The translations under genes were made by a program, and so were the position numbers. The notes beneath the pieces were generated by a model. It was not told the DNA's origin, did not search any database, and saw only the letters and a program-made list of their open reading frames with translations. Shown here in pieces: positions 17,792-27,468 of a stretch of DNA of 64,000 nucleotides. This DNA is from JARLGU01 sp036504535 (GTDB lineage: Bacteria > Armatimonadota > Armatimonadia > Armatimonadales > Capsulimonadaceae), in assembly GCA_036504535.1 (NCBI GenBank), contig DASXUY010000021.1, forward strand, positions 62,001 through 126,000, read 5' to 3'. Positions within the stretch are counted from its first letter, which is position 1. The number at the start of each line of letters is the position of its first letter.

Positions 17792-20700
17792 ATGAGTATG
17801 ACCGCGACCACTTACGACAAACAGCGCACCGAAATGTACGAAGAATACATGCAAGTGCCACAGGAAACCCTAGACGAGTTTTGCCGCGTTCTCTTTGACA
17901 AGACTGTAGCAGATCGTCCAGGTTCGCCGCTGAACATTTTGTTTATGGGGATTGGTTCTGGCCGCTTGGAAGTGCCGTTCTTACAGTATTTGCTCCGTCA
18001 AAATTTCAGTCATATCAACGTGGTAGCATGTGATGCCTCGGAAGACATGATATCCGGCCTTTGTGATCGCGTTACTAAAGCATTTGGCATCAAAATACCA
18101 ACCTTCGCAACAGTTCGATCTGACCAGTCGATCAAGATGGCCGAATGTGATTTTTGCGTAGATGGCACAGACACGTCGATCAAAATCGTAATAGGTGATT
18201 TCACCGCAAAGCAGACCTTCGCGCAAATTGAAGGCTCGTTCGATCTGATCACTGCCTTTTTCGTTCTTCACCTGATGGGAAACTGGTACGTCGCTCTAAG
18301 CGAATGTATGAGAATGCTTCGTACCAGCGGTCACTTCGCGTACACGGAAGAAATTGGCGATGCCCGGTGGGTTGATGGTCGATTTGACGACAGGGAAACC
18401 GCTATCATTGAGTCCAGTACCTCAGCGGATCTCGACTACCGCAGGGCCTTATTGCGCTTCTACAGACGCTTTCACGAGTGTCGAGCAAAATGCCAAAAAC
18501 CTTGGGATCGCGATATCATAGCCTCAGATATGAGGCTAGTGACCGAACACCTAACACGTTGCTGGAATACTCAGCCATATGCTGAAGGAATAGCTACCAC
18601 CACTCCAGCGACACCTAGCGCAGAAGATATCTTCTGGACTGCGCCTGGATTTTCGATTAACCAACTTATTGATTGGATTCGGACCGGTAGAGCGTTTTAT
18701 AATCCACTGTTCCTTAGTTTAAGTAATCAGGAACGCCTGGCAATAGCCGAGGCGCTAGACGGACAACACTATATAATTCCTAAGTCACAATGGGATGAAG
18801 TGCTGCCGAGACAAGAGGGCCATCGCTTAACAACGTTCCAAAAGCAAGGCCCATATATAGGCATTGAACATACAGCTTATGACTCAGCTTACCAATTGAA
18901 GCGTCTGCATGCATCATCATTATATCGGCTAGAATTACCACAACAGTTAGGCGGTCCATCGCTTGGCGATGAATTGCGACTATCAATCGCAAATCAAGTA
19001 AGAAGGCGTCTACTGTGGCTTTACAACCACTATTTTCGATCAAGACGATTTGTTCACCTGGACTACGTTATTTGGGAGCCCGACGACTATGGGATGTCCA
19101 CTGGTGATTTCGCTCAGAACTTGCCGATATACGTTGCTGGATTATCGCAAGACTGTCTTGCCGATTACCTCATTGACTACACTTGCTATACCAACGTTCG
19201 TCCCTCAGTGCCTAGCCAGCAGCATGACGGACAAGCTCAAGAACTGTTGTTTGTTGACTTGATCTTCGACCTTACCAAGTTTCTAGGGCTTATCGACATT
19301 CGTAGAGGCGAACGGTTCAACATATCCGTCGATGTAGATGATTTGGGCCGTCTTGATCGCATGACCGTTGTCGTGCCTCAACATAACGCTTCAATTGAAT
19401 TGAACAATTCCATAAGCGAACTCCATACGATTTTACGAAACAACTATCAGCACGTTTACCTGCGAGACGAAAATGAACTAACATTCGACGAAATACAACG
19501 ACCATGGGGACGGTCCTATGACGCTCCGCATGAGATCAAGTCCGCAATCGACGCCGTGAGGACTGTGCTGACACAGGAGGCACGTCAGCGAGTCGACGTT
19601 TGGCGCCCAGACTGGATGGCTGTCGTTGGCGGTACCAGCGAAGCCGATCATAGCCTTTTTCACGAAAAGGTTGAGCTCATCGTACAAAGCATTGTGTTTA
19701 TGGATATGATTGGGTATAGTTCGCAAACTGCTCACTGGCAGAGAATTCTGTTTATGCCCGATGTCTTTGCTGAACGACAAGACGGCCAATCACCAAGCGA
19801 GAAAAAGAGAATTGGGTTCTCCGGATTAGTTGTGATCGACGGTATGAAACAGAGCACTTACGCCTACGACGACGCAGTCCGCTTTGCGATGTCGTATTTC
19901 GCCAGCCAAGATGCGATTGTCGAACTCTCGTCTCTCGTTGCCAAGGAATCGCAAGCAAACTTCGATCTCCAGGTTAAGCAATCGAAATTGCTAAACATGT
20001 TTAGTCGAATCATGTCAGATTTCACACATACGATGACCTACATAGATAAGTCAAGAAGACATCTTCATCAATTTCTCGCTAAAGAACGCGCATTAGGGGA
20101 AACCTCCAGCCCCGATATAGTCAGTACCATCAACAAAGCACTGGAAAAACTAGAAGAGCATATAGGGCATCGTTACGCGTGGCTCCAGAAGGCTGTAACC
20201 CCAGAGAAGTGGACTCGTAGTAAAATTGAGGGATATCAGTCAATAAATGTATATAAGGAAATCGCAAAATTCAAGAGCTCTCGCCCTTTTATACAAGTCC
20301 TTTCTCATAGTTTTGACTTGGAAGAGGAAAATTGGATCTACCAGGACGACTGGTGGTCACGATTTTTTGACTTGTCTGGTTTGGATCGGGCTCGGCGTAT
20401 GAATATTAGGGCTGCAGGACAATTGGGAGCCTTTTTCACAGTGTTAGAGAACGTTCTGTCCAATACTATTAAGCACAATGTGCGACCGAGCGAAGGGCGC
20501 AACCTTCTTGACAAATTAGCTGACCAAGATTTGGCTAAAGAACTGCAGTCGCGGTGTGACCTTGTATCCGAAGCAGACGCTCGTGATATCAGGAGGCGTC
20601 GTTACGCTGAGCTGAAGCTGTATGTTGGTAACAACGATAGTGGACCAACCAGCAAGCTGCCTGATACGTATCCCTACGAGCTCTTTGACTGTGCCGAACA

Positions 20701-20944
20701 GTCTACAGAATGGTTATGGTTCCGCGACAACGGGATAGGTATGCGACCTCAGGACGCTGAGCATGCAGTTCGATGGCTCTGCGGCAATCAAGAAGCACTT
20801 GAGCTTGAAGTAGGTAGAGGCACCGGCTTAGCCCTAATCGGTTTGTGTTGTCAGTACATGCGGTGGCTACCTTACCTTGAACTTGGACCCGTGAACGAAC
20901 GCGGGTACGGGTCCGTTACACTTTGGCTTCGAATGGCAAAATAA
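17792..20944 (+). CDS. Methyltransferase-histidine kinase fusion protein
   Basis: A 1050-residue soluble protein. The N-terminus (about 1-220) is a class I SAM methyltransferase: LFMGIGSGRLEVP (about 50-62, motif I), VACDASEDM (motif II) and FDLITAFFVLHL. The middle (about 230-720) has no family I can name. The C-terminus resembles a histidine kinase: a possible H-box FTHTMTYIDKS (His about 745), a helical linker, N-box VLENVLSNTIKHN (about 886), G1 DNGIGM (about 980) and lid GRGTGLALIG (about 1008). There are no membrane helices. Methyltransferase plus kinase in one chain recalls CheR-containing hybrid kinases, but the methyltransferase here does not look like CheR. It is the only gene of the cluster with a kinase-type ATPase domain, so it is the likely phosphoryl donor to the receivers downstream. 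Confidence 0.75.
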   Translation: MSMTATTYDKQRTEMYEEYMQVPQETLDEFCRVLFDKTVADRPGSPLNILFMGIGSGRLEVPFLQYLLRQNFSHINVVACDASEDMISGLCDRVTKAFGIKIPTFATVRSDQSIKMAECDFCVDGTDTSIKIVIGDFTAKQTFAQIEGSFDLITAFFVLHLMGNWYVALSECMRMLRTSGHFAYTEEIGDARWVDGRFDDRETAIIESSTSADLDYRRALLRFYRRFHECRAKCQKPWDRDIIASDMRLVTEHLTRCWNTQPYAEGIATTTPATPSAEDIFWTAPGFSINQLIDWIRTGRAFYNPLFLSLSNQERLAIAEALDGQHYIIPKSQWDEVLPRQEGHRLTTFQKQGPYIGIEHTAYDSAYQLKRLHASSLYRLELPQQLGGPSLGDELRLSIANQVRRRLLWLYNHYFRSRRFVHLDYVIWEPDDYGMSTGDFAQNLPIYVAGLSQDCLADYLIDYTCYTNVRPSVPSQQHDGQAQELLFVDLIFDLTKFLGLIDIRRGERFNISVDVDDLGRLDRMTVVVPQHNASIELNNSISELHTILRNNYQHVYLRDENELTFDEIQRPWGRSYDAPHEIKSAIDAVRTVLTQEARQRVDVWRPDWMAVVGGTSEADHSLFHEKVELIVQSIVFMDMIGYSSQTAHWQRILFMPDVFAERQDGQSPSEKKRIGFSGLVVIDGMKQSTYAYDDAVRFAMSYFASQDAIVELSSLVAKESQANFDLQVKQSKLLNMFSRIMSDFTHTMTYIDKSRRHLHQFLAKERALGETSSPDIVSTINKALEKLEEHIGHRYAWLQKAVTPEKWTRSKIEGYQSINVYKEIAKFKSSRPFIQVLSHSFDLEEENWIYQDDWWSRFFDLSGLDRARRMNIRAAGQLGAFFTVLENVLSNTIKHNVRPSEGRNLLDKLADQDLAKELQSRCDLVSEADARDIRRRRYAELKLYVGNNDSGPTSKLPDTYPYELFDCAEQSTEWLWFRDNGIGMRPQDAEHAVRWLCGNQEALELEVGRGTGLALIGLCCQYMRWLPYLELGPVNERGYGSVTLWLRMAK

Positions 20945-20946
20945 AT

Positions 20947-21891
20947 ATGACTAAGCAAAGCAAGATTTGGATTATCGACGATGCAAGCCGCCTTTCGTGG
21001 AGCGAATTGCTTCCGTTTGCCGCACGATTTTACTCGATTGACGGGCTCGAGCGCCATATCAAGACTCTACAAACTCCACCACAGTGCGAAGTGTTGATAT
21101 TTCATGCAACTGCTCTCACACACGATATCACTGAAATTCCAGCCAAGATTAGATATCTACGCGAGTATATAAATCAATATTCTCCTGCATCCACCTTTAT
21201 AGGTGCGTCAGCGAGCTACAGCTTCATTAAATCGATGCATAATTGCAATCACGTCCACAGTCTAGAGTTTGCTGACCTTGCTCAATTATTGAGGCACTCC
21301 AGAGACTTGGCGAATGGTGGCGAACTTGGTATCATTTCGGCCCTAAAAGTTCACTTTTCGAAGACGGCGCGGTGGCAATCCGCCCGACTTTTTCGGGTTG
21401 CTATCATCGATGTTCTATCACCGTTCGATCTAAGGCTACAGCTGTTCTGGAGAAATGGTGTTTCAAACCCGGATGCATTTTCTCTCGACGAAGCTAGCCG
21501 TGCGCATTTCCTAACATTTGCAGACAAGCTGGATGGCTATGACGACGACGATGCCGACTCGTATTCAGACACGTCAGCAATGTCCATTCACGCCTTGCTA
21601 GATCGATTTTATGAATTAACTGCTACAGATAGACACGACGTAGTTAGTGTTCGTAAGAGTTTGCAGCCTTTGGCTCTCAAATTAGCGGAGTCTTCAGCCG
21701 CACCCAAGATTGCCCGCGCGCTCGCACTCTATGCTGATGGCAAGAATACGCTTAGCGATGTTACAAGAATTTTGCTCGATGTTGGCGCGGACGAATGCCA
21801 TCTAGTCGTTTCATTAATTCACCAACTTGCGCTTTGTCTCACCGAAATCACAAACCTCCTTGTCCCTACGAACACTGCGTCGCAAGAATAG
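20947..21891 (+). CDS. Pseudo-receiver protein, first of three paralogous regulators
   Basis: A 314-residue protein. It begins KIWIIDDASR, the acidic pocket start of a receiver domain, but no clear phospho-acceptor Asp follows in strand 3, so the domain is probably degenerate. FADLAQLLRHSRDLANG (about 110-126) occupies the place of a motif shared with the next two proteins (L/I-P-x-x-LD-x-L-x-x-x-L-x-x-A-x-Q-F). After an acidic linker (DDDDAD) the C-terminus is helical and could act like a histidine phosphotransfer or docking domain. The start two bases after the preceding stop was chosen because the upstream in-frame ATG lies inside the kinase gene. Function is inferred from context. Confidence 0.6.
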   Translation: MTKQSKIWIIDDASRLSWSELLPFAARFYSIDGLERHIKTLQTPPQCEVLIFHATALTHDITEIPAKIRYLREYINQYSPASTFIGASASYSFIKSMHNCNHVHSLEFADLAQLLRHSRDLANGGELGIISALKVHFSKTARWQSARLFRVAIIDVLSPFDLRLQLFWRNGVSNPDAFSLDEASRAHFLTFADKLDGYDDDDADSYSDTSAMSIHALLDRFYELTATDRHDVVSVRKSLQPLALKLAESSAAPKIARALALYADGKNTLSDVTRILLDVGADECHLVVSLIHQLALCLTEITNLLVPTNTASQE

Positions 21892-21943
21892 TACTGATGC
21901 TCTGTTACGCGCAAAACGCCATACAACGGACGGAAAATAATCG

Positions 21944-24043
21944 ATGACAAATTTAGTAATTATTGCGGAGCCATTAGCTGCCTCTTTACTTCGTCCCATT
22001 GAGATTGCAATGTTAGCTTGGAAGCAGCAACATGGCTATCACGAGATTGAGTCGTTGCAATGTGACGATCCCCATGAGATTATTACTCAGTTGTCGCTAC
22101 CTCGCTCCCGGACTTGGGGCATCGCGCTGTGCTTCAGCGGGACTGAAGAATCCGTTGTATATGCAAGGAGCCTCGTGCTTGAACTTCGTCGACAAGAACG
22201 CTTTGATAGGTGCCCGATCATATTGATTTCGGCTATAACGGAGCAAGACATGGTGGACGCGCTGAAGTCGTCGACCACTGGCATAGCTGCCCGTACCATT
22301 GAACAATTAGATGTTTATGGTTGTTTCTTTGTTCATCTGCCAGTAATACTTGATGGATTGGCCACTGTACTTAAGCAGGCTCAACAGTTCACCAATCATT
22401 CCGGTAGCGACGAATACAGCACAGTTTCAAACTTCCGTGTTGCACTATCAACAATTATGATGAAACGCAGCATGGAAAATTTACGCCATGATGAGGAGGG
22501 CTTCAGGGCCGCGCTGCGTATTCTACAAGGTGGGTTGCTAGAGCATTCTATCTCAATAACAGAGTACAAATCGATTTTGCAGACTATGTGTGATCGAAAT
22601 CCCGACGAAATCAGATTTTGCCGACATGCAAATGAGCATCTACGTGATCTTCCAGAGCAGTTGCCTTCCTCGAATGATAGCGACATTAATACTGGGACAC
22701 AAGCAGGTCCTTCTCCCCTCCGCTTGCTGCTAATTGACGACCAAGCATTGCGCCTAGCGTGGGATCTTATACTTCAAACTAGCTTAGGTCGTAGATTGAA
22801 CGCTGAAGTTACGGTAGCAACGGATCTAGATGTCGGCGTAGATATGGCGAGCTCAGGCAATTTCGATCTGCTGCTCCTGGATTTAAATTTTGATGGCAAG
22901 GCCTCGGGCATTACGGCACTACAGGCTATTCGCGAATCGAAGCCGTGGCTCCCAATCGTGATATTCACGGGGGAAGATTACTATCGAACTCTAGAAACTT
23001 GTGCTCGCCTCCGCGTTGAGGGCATATTTCTGAAGGAGTTGCGCGAACGTAATGATCGTCGTCCCGAAGATTACTTCACCAAGTTGGTCAGGAAAATTGC
23101 TTTAGCTGTTGAAAAGGTCCCTCGCCTGATGATAACTGATGCTATTCGTATCGCCTTTGACCAGTGGCTGAAAACACCAACGATAGCGACGAGTTGGACG
23201 GATAAGGCTGCAAAGAGGATACCAAATTACCTGGAACAATCTGTATTGTTCTGGGATGATCCAAGGATCGCGCTGATGTTTGCGGGGCTGGCATTCGAAG
23301 AATTTGCCTACACGCAGCAGGAAATGACACCAGATCAAAAACCACTCGGAGACATCGTTCAGAGCATGATCGATAAACGACCTGGATTGGCGCCTTTCGG
23401 CGCCATAACTCGTATCTGCACGTATTACCGCAATAATGTCATGCATTCTGTTGATGATCTGGTTGTTAATGCTTTCCACCAAATTGACGTTGAGCTTTAC
23501 CTTTGGGGCATCATTGCCCTCTTACGGACGGGAACTGGGACCACTACTAATTCGGAATGGGCAAGTCGTGTGATAGCGTACTATGACTGTTTAGCTGTAC
23601 GGATACGCGAGTTGCATAGTAAGGGGCTGCTAGGTTGTTCCCTCGAGCAAATCGAGATATGCATTGCTGACTGGCGCTTACTATTTTCTACAGATACTCT
23701 CCATCAAAAGGTAGAACTTGAAAAGGTACGGGATTTGTACGCAACGCTTATCGCAGCATTTCAGCGGATCGCTGGTCGCGATCATATTACAGATGGTCAA
23801 AGTGCCGCCAAGCAATTCATAGATGATAGAAAATCGCGGGGTCTGGGCTCGCCTGTTGAGCAACTACCGTGGTATTCGTTCGCGTCCATATTTGCACACG
23901 AGCAACTGGCAACTTTTGATGTTTCTGATTTTGACGATGCTCCAGAGAATCGGTTGTTCATGGTACTACTAACTTTGCGAGTCTTTACCCTTATGACCAT
24001 CATTAATGACCTGCAAGCGCCCGAGTACAGTTGCAATGATTGA
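21944..24043 (+). CDS. Pseudo-receiver / receiver protein with a HEPN-like C-terminal domain
   Basis: A 699-residue protein. N-terminal pseudo-receiver (about 1-140) ends in FFVHLPVILDGLATVLKQA. A helical linker is followed by a canonical receiver (about 260-385): LLLIDDQALR acidic pair, phospho-acceptor in LLLLDLNFDG (Asp about 311), IVIFTGED and a conserved Lys in FLKELRERN. The C-terminal ~300 residues are mostly helical and contain YYRNNVMHSVDDL (Arg496, His501). That RN-x3-H pattern, followed by a long hydrophobic helix, matches the RX4-6H motif of HEPN domains, many of which are RNases in conflict systems. The similarity is motif-level only; a non-catalytic helical output domain is possible. 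Confidence 0.6.
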   Translation: MTNLVIIAEPLAASLLRPIEIAMLAWKQQHGYHEIESLQCDDPHEIITQLSLPRSRTWGIALCFSGTEESVVYARSLVLELRRQERFDRCPIILISAITEQDMVDALKSSTTGIAARTIEQLDVYGCFFVHLPVILDGLATVLKQAQQFTNHSGSDEYSTVSNFRVALSTIMMKRSMENLRHDEEGFRAALRILQGGLLEHSISITEYKSILQTMCDRNPDEIRFCRHANEHLRDLPEQLPSSNDSDINTGTQAGPSPLRLLLIDDQALRLAWDLILQTSLGRRLNAEVTVATDLDVGVDMASSGNFDLLLLDLNFDGKASGITALQAIRESKPWLPIVIFTGEDYYRTLETCARLRVEGIFLKELRERNDRRPEDYFTKLVRKIALAVEKVPRLMITDAIRIAFDQWLKTPTIATSWTDKAAKRIPNYLEQSVLFWDDPRIALMFAGLAFEEFAYTQQEMTPDQKPLGDIVQSMIDKRPGLAPFGAITRICTYYRNNVMHSVDDLVVNAFHQIDVELYLWGIIALLRTGTGTTTNSEWASRVIAYYDCLAVRIRELHSKGLLGCSLEQIEICIADWRLLFSTDTLHQKVELEKVRDLYATLIAAFQRIAGRDHITDGQSAAKQFIDDRKSRGLGSPVEQLPWYSFASIFAHEQLATFDVSDFDDAPENRLFMVLLTLRVFTLMTIINDLQAPEYSCND

Positions 24044-25136
24044 AACAAGCCGGAAAGTGAGCAATGAGACGATGGAGGTTGTGCCAATACATTTCGCGGA
24101 TAATATTTGCGTCATGCACTTTCCAGACGAAGCCGTTGCAAGTGCATTGTCGCTTACCATTACACAATTCGACCATAAGCTTACGCTGAACCAATTCTTG
24201 TATGTCCAAGACGTAACGGAATTGCAAAGTCGTCTCATTGGAAATCCTAAACTGCCCAGGCATATTCGCCTCGCGATCATCCTTGTAAAGTCGCCTGCGG
24301 ATTATAATGACGACGGACTGGAGATCGCTTTCAGTTTGCGTCGAGATCATAAATTGCAATGCCCCATTCTGTTCGTCGGCTACGACATGCGCCACGTTGT
24401 ATCGGCCAGCCATTCAATTGTAGACGAAGAAGTTCCGGGAAGTTACTACCTGCAAATACCTTTTATGCTTGATGACTTAGACGTAACACTCGACTCGGCG
24501 AAGCAATTTCTCGACATTACAGCACTTCATGAAGTAATTTCCAAGCACTGTCACGTTGAAGCTACGGTTCGCACGCTAATGCACGATGCTGTGAACGGAA
24601 TCGCAGCAGGCAACACTGAAAATGCGCAATCGTTGATTGCACTGGTTATTCCTTTGCTAGGGATGTTGACGAGTGACCTTCAACGAAATTTTGGGGACAA
24701 ACTCGCTGAATTGCAGCTCCATGCTGTCCAGCCACCGCAAATTATGATAGCAGATGGCGCTCCAGCATCTGAATGGGCTTCATTGATGATAGTAGACGAT
24801 CACGGCTATAACCAGGCTACCGTAGCGGCACTTCGAGACAAGGGGTACGCCGCGCGCGCTGTGGTTAGAACGTTTGAAGACGCAATGACGGAGTTGGACG
24901 ATGATCCGCCGGATGTCCTGTTATGCGACTACCGCTTGGAGGGTGATCCGCAGAAAGGCCTGACGCTTGCACGCCGCGCTTTGGCGGATGACGATGTGCG
25001 ACTCGTAATACTTATGTCCGGCGAATCAATACCGGAACGCGATATCCCGCCCGGTGCGGTTACGCTTGAATGGATTGCAAAGTTCGATCCTGAGCAGGTT
25101 CATTCGCTGATAGTTAGAATGGCAGAAGAACAATGA
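24036..25136 (+). CDS. Pseudo-receiver plus receiver response regulator without DNA-binding domain
   Basis: About 366 residues from an ATG that overlaps the previous stop by eight bases; a second ATG at 24072 is also possible. The N-terminal pseudo-receiver mirrors that of the preceding protein, with YYLQIPFMLDDLDVTLDSA aligned to FFVHLPVILDGLATVLKQA and CPILFVG aligned to CPIILIS. A helical region with LMHDAVNGIAAGNTENA follows. It ends in an apparently functional receiver (about 250-366): LMIVDDHGYN, VLLCDYRLEGD (Asp about 294), VILMSGES and a terminal EWIAKFD carrying the Lys. There is no effector domain, so it may act as a phosphate sink or relay to its neighbours. The ATGA overlap with the next gene argues for one transcript. 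Confidence 0.7.
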   Translation: MIETSRKVSNETMEVVPIHFADNICVMHFPDEAVASALSLTITQFDHKLTLNQFLYVQDVTELQSRLIGNPKLPRHIRLAIILVKSPADYNDDGLEIAFSLRRDHKLQCPILFVGYDMRHVVSASHSIVDEEVPGSYYLQIPFMLDDLDVTLDSAKQFLDITALHEVISKHCHVEATVRTLMHDAVNGIAAGNTENAQSLIALVIPLLGMLTSDLQRNFGDKLAELQLHAVQPPQIMIADGAPASEWASLMIVDDHGYNQATVAALRDKGYAARAVVRTFEDAMTELDDDPPDVLLCDYRLEGDPQKGLTLARRALADDDVRLVILMSGESIPERDIPPGAVTLEWIAKFDPEQVHSLIVRMAEEQ

Positions 25137-27421
25137 ATATTCCAGCGCGATGTGCGGCGCATCTTAGAGACGTTGAAAACCTAATCCAATTCTGGACACT
25201 GGCCGTCACCGAGTTGCCAATATGGCTGGAACGCGTTAAGGAAAGGACTCGCGATTGTACTCACAATCTGACCGGTCACAGACGCGATACGGCTTCCAAG
25301 TTGCTCGAAGCATTGGAAGCATTTCATTTTAACACGGACGGCGGTACGCGGCCCTCGTCGACGTCAGTTAATGAGTTATGGGCAGCGATGGATGAGTCGG
25401 CTGGGACTTCCATCAACGATAGCGAGCGGGATGATCCAGGGGGCTTGGCAATGGGCCGTCACTCGCTTATCAACGTACTTGCACCACTCAAAATGGCTAC
25501 GCCGACACGATTGACGATAAAGCTAGAATCTGCCGCATCCGTGCTCATGGAGCATGCAGCAGACCATCCCCTACTCGCTGATTTGGCTCTTTGCCGCAGA
25601 GCCGTAGAGCAAGACGTCAATTCGGATAGCATCAAAACCATTAGCAAAACGCTTGAAAGCTGGCATGACGCCATACATTTTGCACATTCATCCGCAGACC
25701 CACGTCGACTCCATTGTAGTACGTCTCAGGCCAGGATATGCGCTGCGCTTATTGTCGAGGATCAGTGGTGGGGAGATGTACTTGAGGTTAAGGTTCGGGA
25801 GGTCTTGCCGCATGATATTGAGGTGTGCCGCGTCAGAACGCTAGAAGAAGCCAACGCAGCCCTAGATCGTTTTCGATCACCATCAGTTGACGACGAAAGC
25901 GACGATATGAACTGTAGTGACCACGATCACTTGGCTGCTATCGGAGATAAACAGCCAAGTTCGGTATGTAAGTCTGGTGATATCCTCGTATTTTTGGATT
26001 TGGGCATACCTGAAAATACCGAAGCAATGCTGAATGGCTACGTTAGCCGTGATCATGGGAAGGCGATCCTCACGAATATTCGCGACTATGCCGTTAATGC
26101 GCGGACTATAATCCTTACTTCGCCGGCAGAGTACATGCCCGACCATGTTTGGATAGCCAGTCATGGAATAGCACCGGACGACATCATTCTGAAGACAAGA
26201 ACCGATTGGACCACGGAAATTGAGGAGGCGCTTTACAGAGCCATGCATCAGGACCGTGGAATCGCTCGTGTAGAGATTGATGAGGATGCCCAAGTTATTT
26301 GGCTAGACGGCGTTGAAGTCGACTTTACGCCACTAGACTTCAAGATAGTGTCGATTCTCTGTGAGGAGTTGAAGACACGCCCTGAGCCGCAACGCAGCAG
26401 ACAAGCCTTTTCGTGTTCGAGAATAACCGAGCGTTTGCTCGACTATTACGGCGTATTATCCGATCCGGCTAATATACCTACGCACATTCACACAATCCGT
26501 CGCCATATTCACGAGCGCTTCAATGAAGTAGGAAAGTCCGTAGAGTCACGCCAAGTTGTTACAACCGACTTCTTTAGCGACGAGGTGCGATATCGGATAA
26601 CTGCGAGGACTTTTTTAAAAGCCGGACAGACAGCAATGCCGGTAGTAGACGCCGTCACGATTTTGGTAGTTGAAGACAGCCAGGCGTGGTGCGATTTTAT
26701 TTCACGGCCCTTGGTAACTGCTGGATACAGCGTCGAAATCGCCAGAGACGTCGCCTCTGCTATTGAAGCCGTAGCGTTGCACAATCCCACAATCCTTTGC
26801 GTCGACATGCAGTTGCCGGATACCGCTGCCAATGAAGGTGTGCACCAAACTGATGGCGGCTTGCGTGTCATCGAACACGTTCGGGAAATAGATCCAGAAG
26901 CTCGCGTAGTCGTATTGACAGAATTAGCAAGTATTGACTGGTTGCGTGTCGAGGCGACCAAACGTGGTGTCAGAATCCACGACTATATTGACAAGGCAGA
27001 CCCAGACTGGCTGTGGAAGCTCCATCGTTCAGTCTGGCGCCTTACTCGGGAATGGCAGCAAGGTGTCGACTTTAGTTTGGGGGCACGACATCATGTCATT
27101 GAAATTAATCGGCTAAATCCTCGTAATCTTTGGATTGATGGTATTTTAATCCCCTTATCAAAGAACCGCGCTAAGATACTTAGCGTATTGGCACAGCGGG
27201 TAGATGAGTACGTAAGCGCAGAAAGCTTGCAGACTCAAATATACGGTGTCGAGGACAACGGCCAAGACAAAGCCAACTCGTTGATACAGTTGATTAAGCA
27301 CGTCCGCAATCAAATTGAGCAAACGGCCGCTGACAAGGGCAGAACAATTAACGCGAAGCATATAATTGCGGAAGAATCTGGTGGGTACATTCTCTGTGGC
27401 CCTGTGCTTTATCGCAGTTGA
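25133..27421 (+). CDS. Tandem regulator: H-box region, REC, winged helix, REC, winged helix
   Basis: A 762-residue protein whose start overlaps the previous stop (ATGA). Helical N-terminus (about 1-190) with GRHSLINVLAPLK (His about 109), similar to a histidine-kinase dimerisation H-box but with no ATPase domain after it. First receiver about 203-365 (ALIVEDQWWG; LVFLDLGIPE). First OmpR/PhoB-type winged helix about 380-480 (IWLDGVEVDFTPLDFKIV). Second, better-conserved receiver about 510-630 (ILVVEDSQAW; CVDMQLPD with Asp about 558; VVVLTEL; DYIDKAD). Second winged helix about 650-760 (LWIDGILIPLSKNRAKIL). Two complete REC-wHTH regulators in one chain are rare; they could bind DNA as an intramolecular dimer. 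It is the only DNA-binding protein of the cluster and so its likely transcriptional output. Confidence 0.75.
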   Translation: MNIPARCAAHLRDVENLIQFWTLAVTELPIWLERVKERTRDCTHNLTGHRRDTASKLLEALEAFHFNTDGGTRPSSTSVNELWAAMDESAGTSINDSERDDPGGLAMGRHSLINVLAPLKMATPTRLTIKLESAASVLMEHAADHPLLADLALCRRAVEQDVNSDSIKTISKTLESWHDAIHFAHSSADPRRLHCSTSQARICAALIVEDQWWGDVLEVKVREVLPHDIEVCRVRTLEEANAALDRFRSPSVDDESDDMNCSDHDHLAAIGDKQPSSVCKSGDILVFLDLGIPENTEAMLNGYVSRDHGKAILTNIRDYAVNARTIILTSPAEYMPDHVWIASHGIAPDDIILKTRTDWTTEIEEALYRAMHQDRGIARVEIDEDAQVIWLDGVEVDFTPLDFKIVSILCEELKTRPEPQRSRQAFSCSRITERLLDYYGVLSDPANIPTHIHTIRRHIHERFNEVGKSVESRQVVTTDFFSDEVRYRITARTFLKAGQTAMPVVDAVTILVVEDSQAWCDFISRPLVTAGYSVEIARDVASAIEAVALHNPTILCVDMQLPDTAANEGVHQTDGGLRVIEHVREIDPEARVVVLTELASIDWLRVEATKRGVRIHDYIDKADPDWLWKLHRSVWRLTREWQQGVDFSLGARHHVIEINRLNPRNLWIDGILIPLSKNRAKILSVLAQRVDEYVSAESLQTQIYGVEDNGQDKANSLIQLIKHVRNQIEQTAADKGRTINAKHIIAEESGGYILCGPVLYRS

Positions 27422-27460
27422 ACCTCCAGCGCCGTCGCAGAAGCTCTGGCAGATGTTCGC

Positions 27461-27468
27461 TGACCGTC
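27461..27468. repeat. IS256-family target site duplication, left copy
   Basis: TGACCGTC immediately precedes the left inverted repeat of the IS element. The identical octamer follows the right end at 28903-28910. Confidence 0.85.
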
